Shown one piece after another: positions 62,913 through 64,000 of a stretch of DNA of 64,000 nt. The notes below the pieces were generated by a model, which saw only the letters and a list, made by a program, of their open reading frames with translations, did no database searches and was not told the origin of the DNA. This DNA is from Agrococcus lahaulensis DSM 17612. GTDB taxonomy: Bacteria > Actinomycetota > Actinomycetes > Actinomycetales > Microbacteriaceae. The position numbers and the translations under genes are program-made. The stretch lies in NCBI RefSeq assembly GCF_000425105.1, contig NZ_KE384303.1, positions 62,001-126,000 of the forward strand, written 5' to 3'. The stretch's first letter is position 1. Each line of letters opens with the position of its first letter.

Positions 62913-64000
62913 ATGGCACCCGATGCGCTGACGCTCGGCCGCTGGACCACCGACCGCGCCGCGATCGACCCGGCCCGGCCGGCGATCGTCGACCGCGGCG
63001 TCGCGGTCTCGTACGGCGAGCTCGAGGCGCGCGCGACCGCGCTCGCGCACGCGCTCGGCGAGGCCGGCCACGGGCGGGGCGCGCGCATCGCGACCGTGAC
63101 GGGGTCGACCGCCGACCAGGTCGTGCTGCTGTTCGCGTGCGCGAAGGCCGGCGCGATGCTCGTGCCGCTCTCGTGGCGGCTCACGGCGGGCGAGCTCGCC
63201 GAGCAGCTGCGCATCGCCGACCCCTCGCTCCTGCTCGTCGAGGACGACCACCGGCCCGTCGCCGAGGCTGCGCTCGAGTGCCTCGCCGGGCACCGCATCC
63301 CCACGACGGCGCTCGGCGCCGCGGGCATCGAGACGGCGGTGCCGGATGCGTCGACGCACCTCGGGCACGGAGCCCCGGTCGACGACGACGGCCTGCTCAT
63401 GCTCTTCACCTCCGGCACGACGAGCGCACCGAAGGCGGTCGTGCTGAGCCACGCGAACTGCGCGTGGAGCAACCTCTCGCTCTCGCGCGCGACGCCCATG
63501 ACGCCCGACGACGTCGTGCTGCAGGTGCTGCCGCAGCACCACGTCGCGGGCTGGAACATCCAGCCGCTGCTCGCGTGGTGGGTCGGCGCGCGCGTCGTGC
63601 TCGAGCGCACCTTCGACGCCGGCCGCGCGCTCGCGCTCATCGAGCGGCACCGCGTGACCGCAACCATGGGCGTGCCGACGACCTACCGCGCGCTCGTGCA
63701 GCACCCGGACTTCCTCGCGCGCGACCTCTCGAGCCTCACGACCGCGATCGTCGGCGGCGGCATGCTCGACCCGCGCGCGACCGAGCTGCTGCGCCGCCAG
63801 GGCGTGCCCGTGCGGCAGGGCTACGGGCTCACCGAGGCGGCGCCCAACGTGTCGCTCGCGCGCGACGAGAGCGACGACGGCACCGCCGGCCGCCCCTACC
63901 CGCACGTCGACGTCGCGCTGCTCGTCGACGGCCGCGTGCACCACGCCCCGGGGCGCGGCGAGCTGCTCGTGCGCGGGCCCGCCGTCTTCCACGGCTACTT
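62913..64000 (+). CDS. Acyl-CoA synthetase-type adenylate-forming enzyme (cut by window end)
   Basis: At least 362 aa of a class I adenylate-forming (ANL) enzyme; the reading frame is open at the window end. The AMP-binding P-loop LLMLFTSGTTSAPKAVVLSH is at about residues 160-180. The conserved QVLPQHHVAGWNIQPLLAWW and QGYGLTEAAPNV (A5 motif) follow. The C-terminal lid with the catalytic Lys is beyond the window. It likely activates the carboxylic acid imported by the adjacent ABC transporter with CoA; the substrate is unknown. Confidence 0.9.
   Translation, partial: MAPDALTLGRWTTDRAAIDPARPAIVDRGVAVSYGELEARATALAHALGEAGHGRGARIATVTGSTADQVVLLFACAKAGAMLVPLSWRLTAGELAEQLRIADPSLLLVEDDHRPVAEAALECLAGHRIPTTALGAAGIETAVPDASTHLGHGAPVDDDGLLMLFTSGTTSAPKAVVLSHANCAWSNLSLSRATPMTPDDVVLQVLPQHHVAGWNIQPLLAWWVGARVVLERTFDAGRALALIERHRVTATMGVPTTYRALVQHPDFLARDLSSLTTAIVGGGMLDPRATELLRRQGVPVRQGYGLTEAAPNVSLARDESDDGTAGRPYPHVDVALLVDGRVHHAPGRGELLVRGPAVFHGY

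Overview
The window is high-GC actinobacterial DNA with dense, short-spaced genes, many GTG starts and many 4-bp start/stop overlaps. The mtrA-mtrB-lpqB-comF-hpf-secA block, a class F sortase, a decaprenyl/undecaprenyl synthase, and the absence of mycolate genes point to the family Microbacteriaceae. Agrococcus or a close relative is my best guess, from general impression only. I see no tRNA, rRNA, CRISPR array, transposase or prophage gene. The window is ordinary chromosome with a few accessory insertions.

Layout. 0.1-9 kb: translation and isoprenoid housekeeping genes (rsmI, metG, tatD, rsmA, ispE) interleaved with small lipoproteins and single-domain proteins. 8.6-13.4 kb: an ABC-F ATPase, then a minus-strand operon of a CstA-type transporter, a small protein ending in Cys-Cys, and an ArsA/GET3-type ATPase. 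13.7-22.1 kb: envelope signalling and secretion (mtrA, mtrB, lpqB, comF, hpf, secA). 22.1-27.4 kb: a lipoprotein protease, a TrhA-family membrane protein, uppS, a PIN-PhoH ATPase and a winged-helix (AlkZ-like) protein. 27.4-31.1 kb: a four-gene surface-protein operon (DUF4397 protein, class F sortase, ECF sigma, anti-sigma) and an orphan prepilin peptidase. 31.1-33.8 kb: methionine importer metQNI. 33.9-36.3 kb: prolyl oligopeptidase with a helical-repeat partner. 36.3-43.7 kb: a double-domain Lrp/AsnC regulator divergent from a four-gene catabolic operon (MHS transporter, amidohydrolase, ThDP enzyme, M20 hydrolase). 43.8-51.6 kb: fumC, a DUF4245 protein, xseB, xseA and ispH, with an M20 hydrolase plus MHS transporter lying between xseA and xseB. 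51.6-57.1 kb: a glycosyltransferase, fba, a DhaL-like protein, glpX and a membrane acyltransferase-like protein. 57.1-64 kb: an ArsR-SRPBCC pair and a branched-chain-type ABC transporter operon running into an acyl-CoA-ligase-type gene cut by the window end.

Genome-scale habits. Many genes have a TANNNT-type -10 box whose first base lies exactly 12 (sometimes 13) nt before the start codon. That predicts leaderless mRNAs and helps choose starts. The heptamer GGATGCG (and CGCATCC) recurs throughout on both strands. Convergent genes often end in palindromes that include one or both stop codons.

Best candidates for an undescribed system: (1) the CstA / Cys-Cys-tail protein / ArsA-ATPase operon, (2) the ECF-controlled DUF4397-sortase operon, whose presumed substrate lacks an LPXTG motif, and (3) the Lrp-linked MHS/amidohydrolase/ThDP/M20 catabolic operon.
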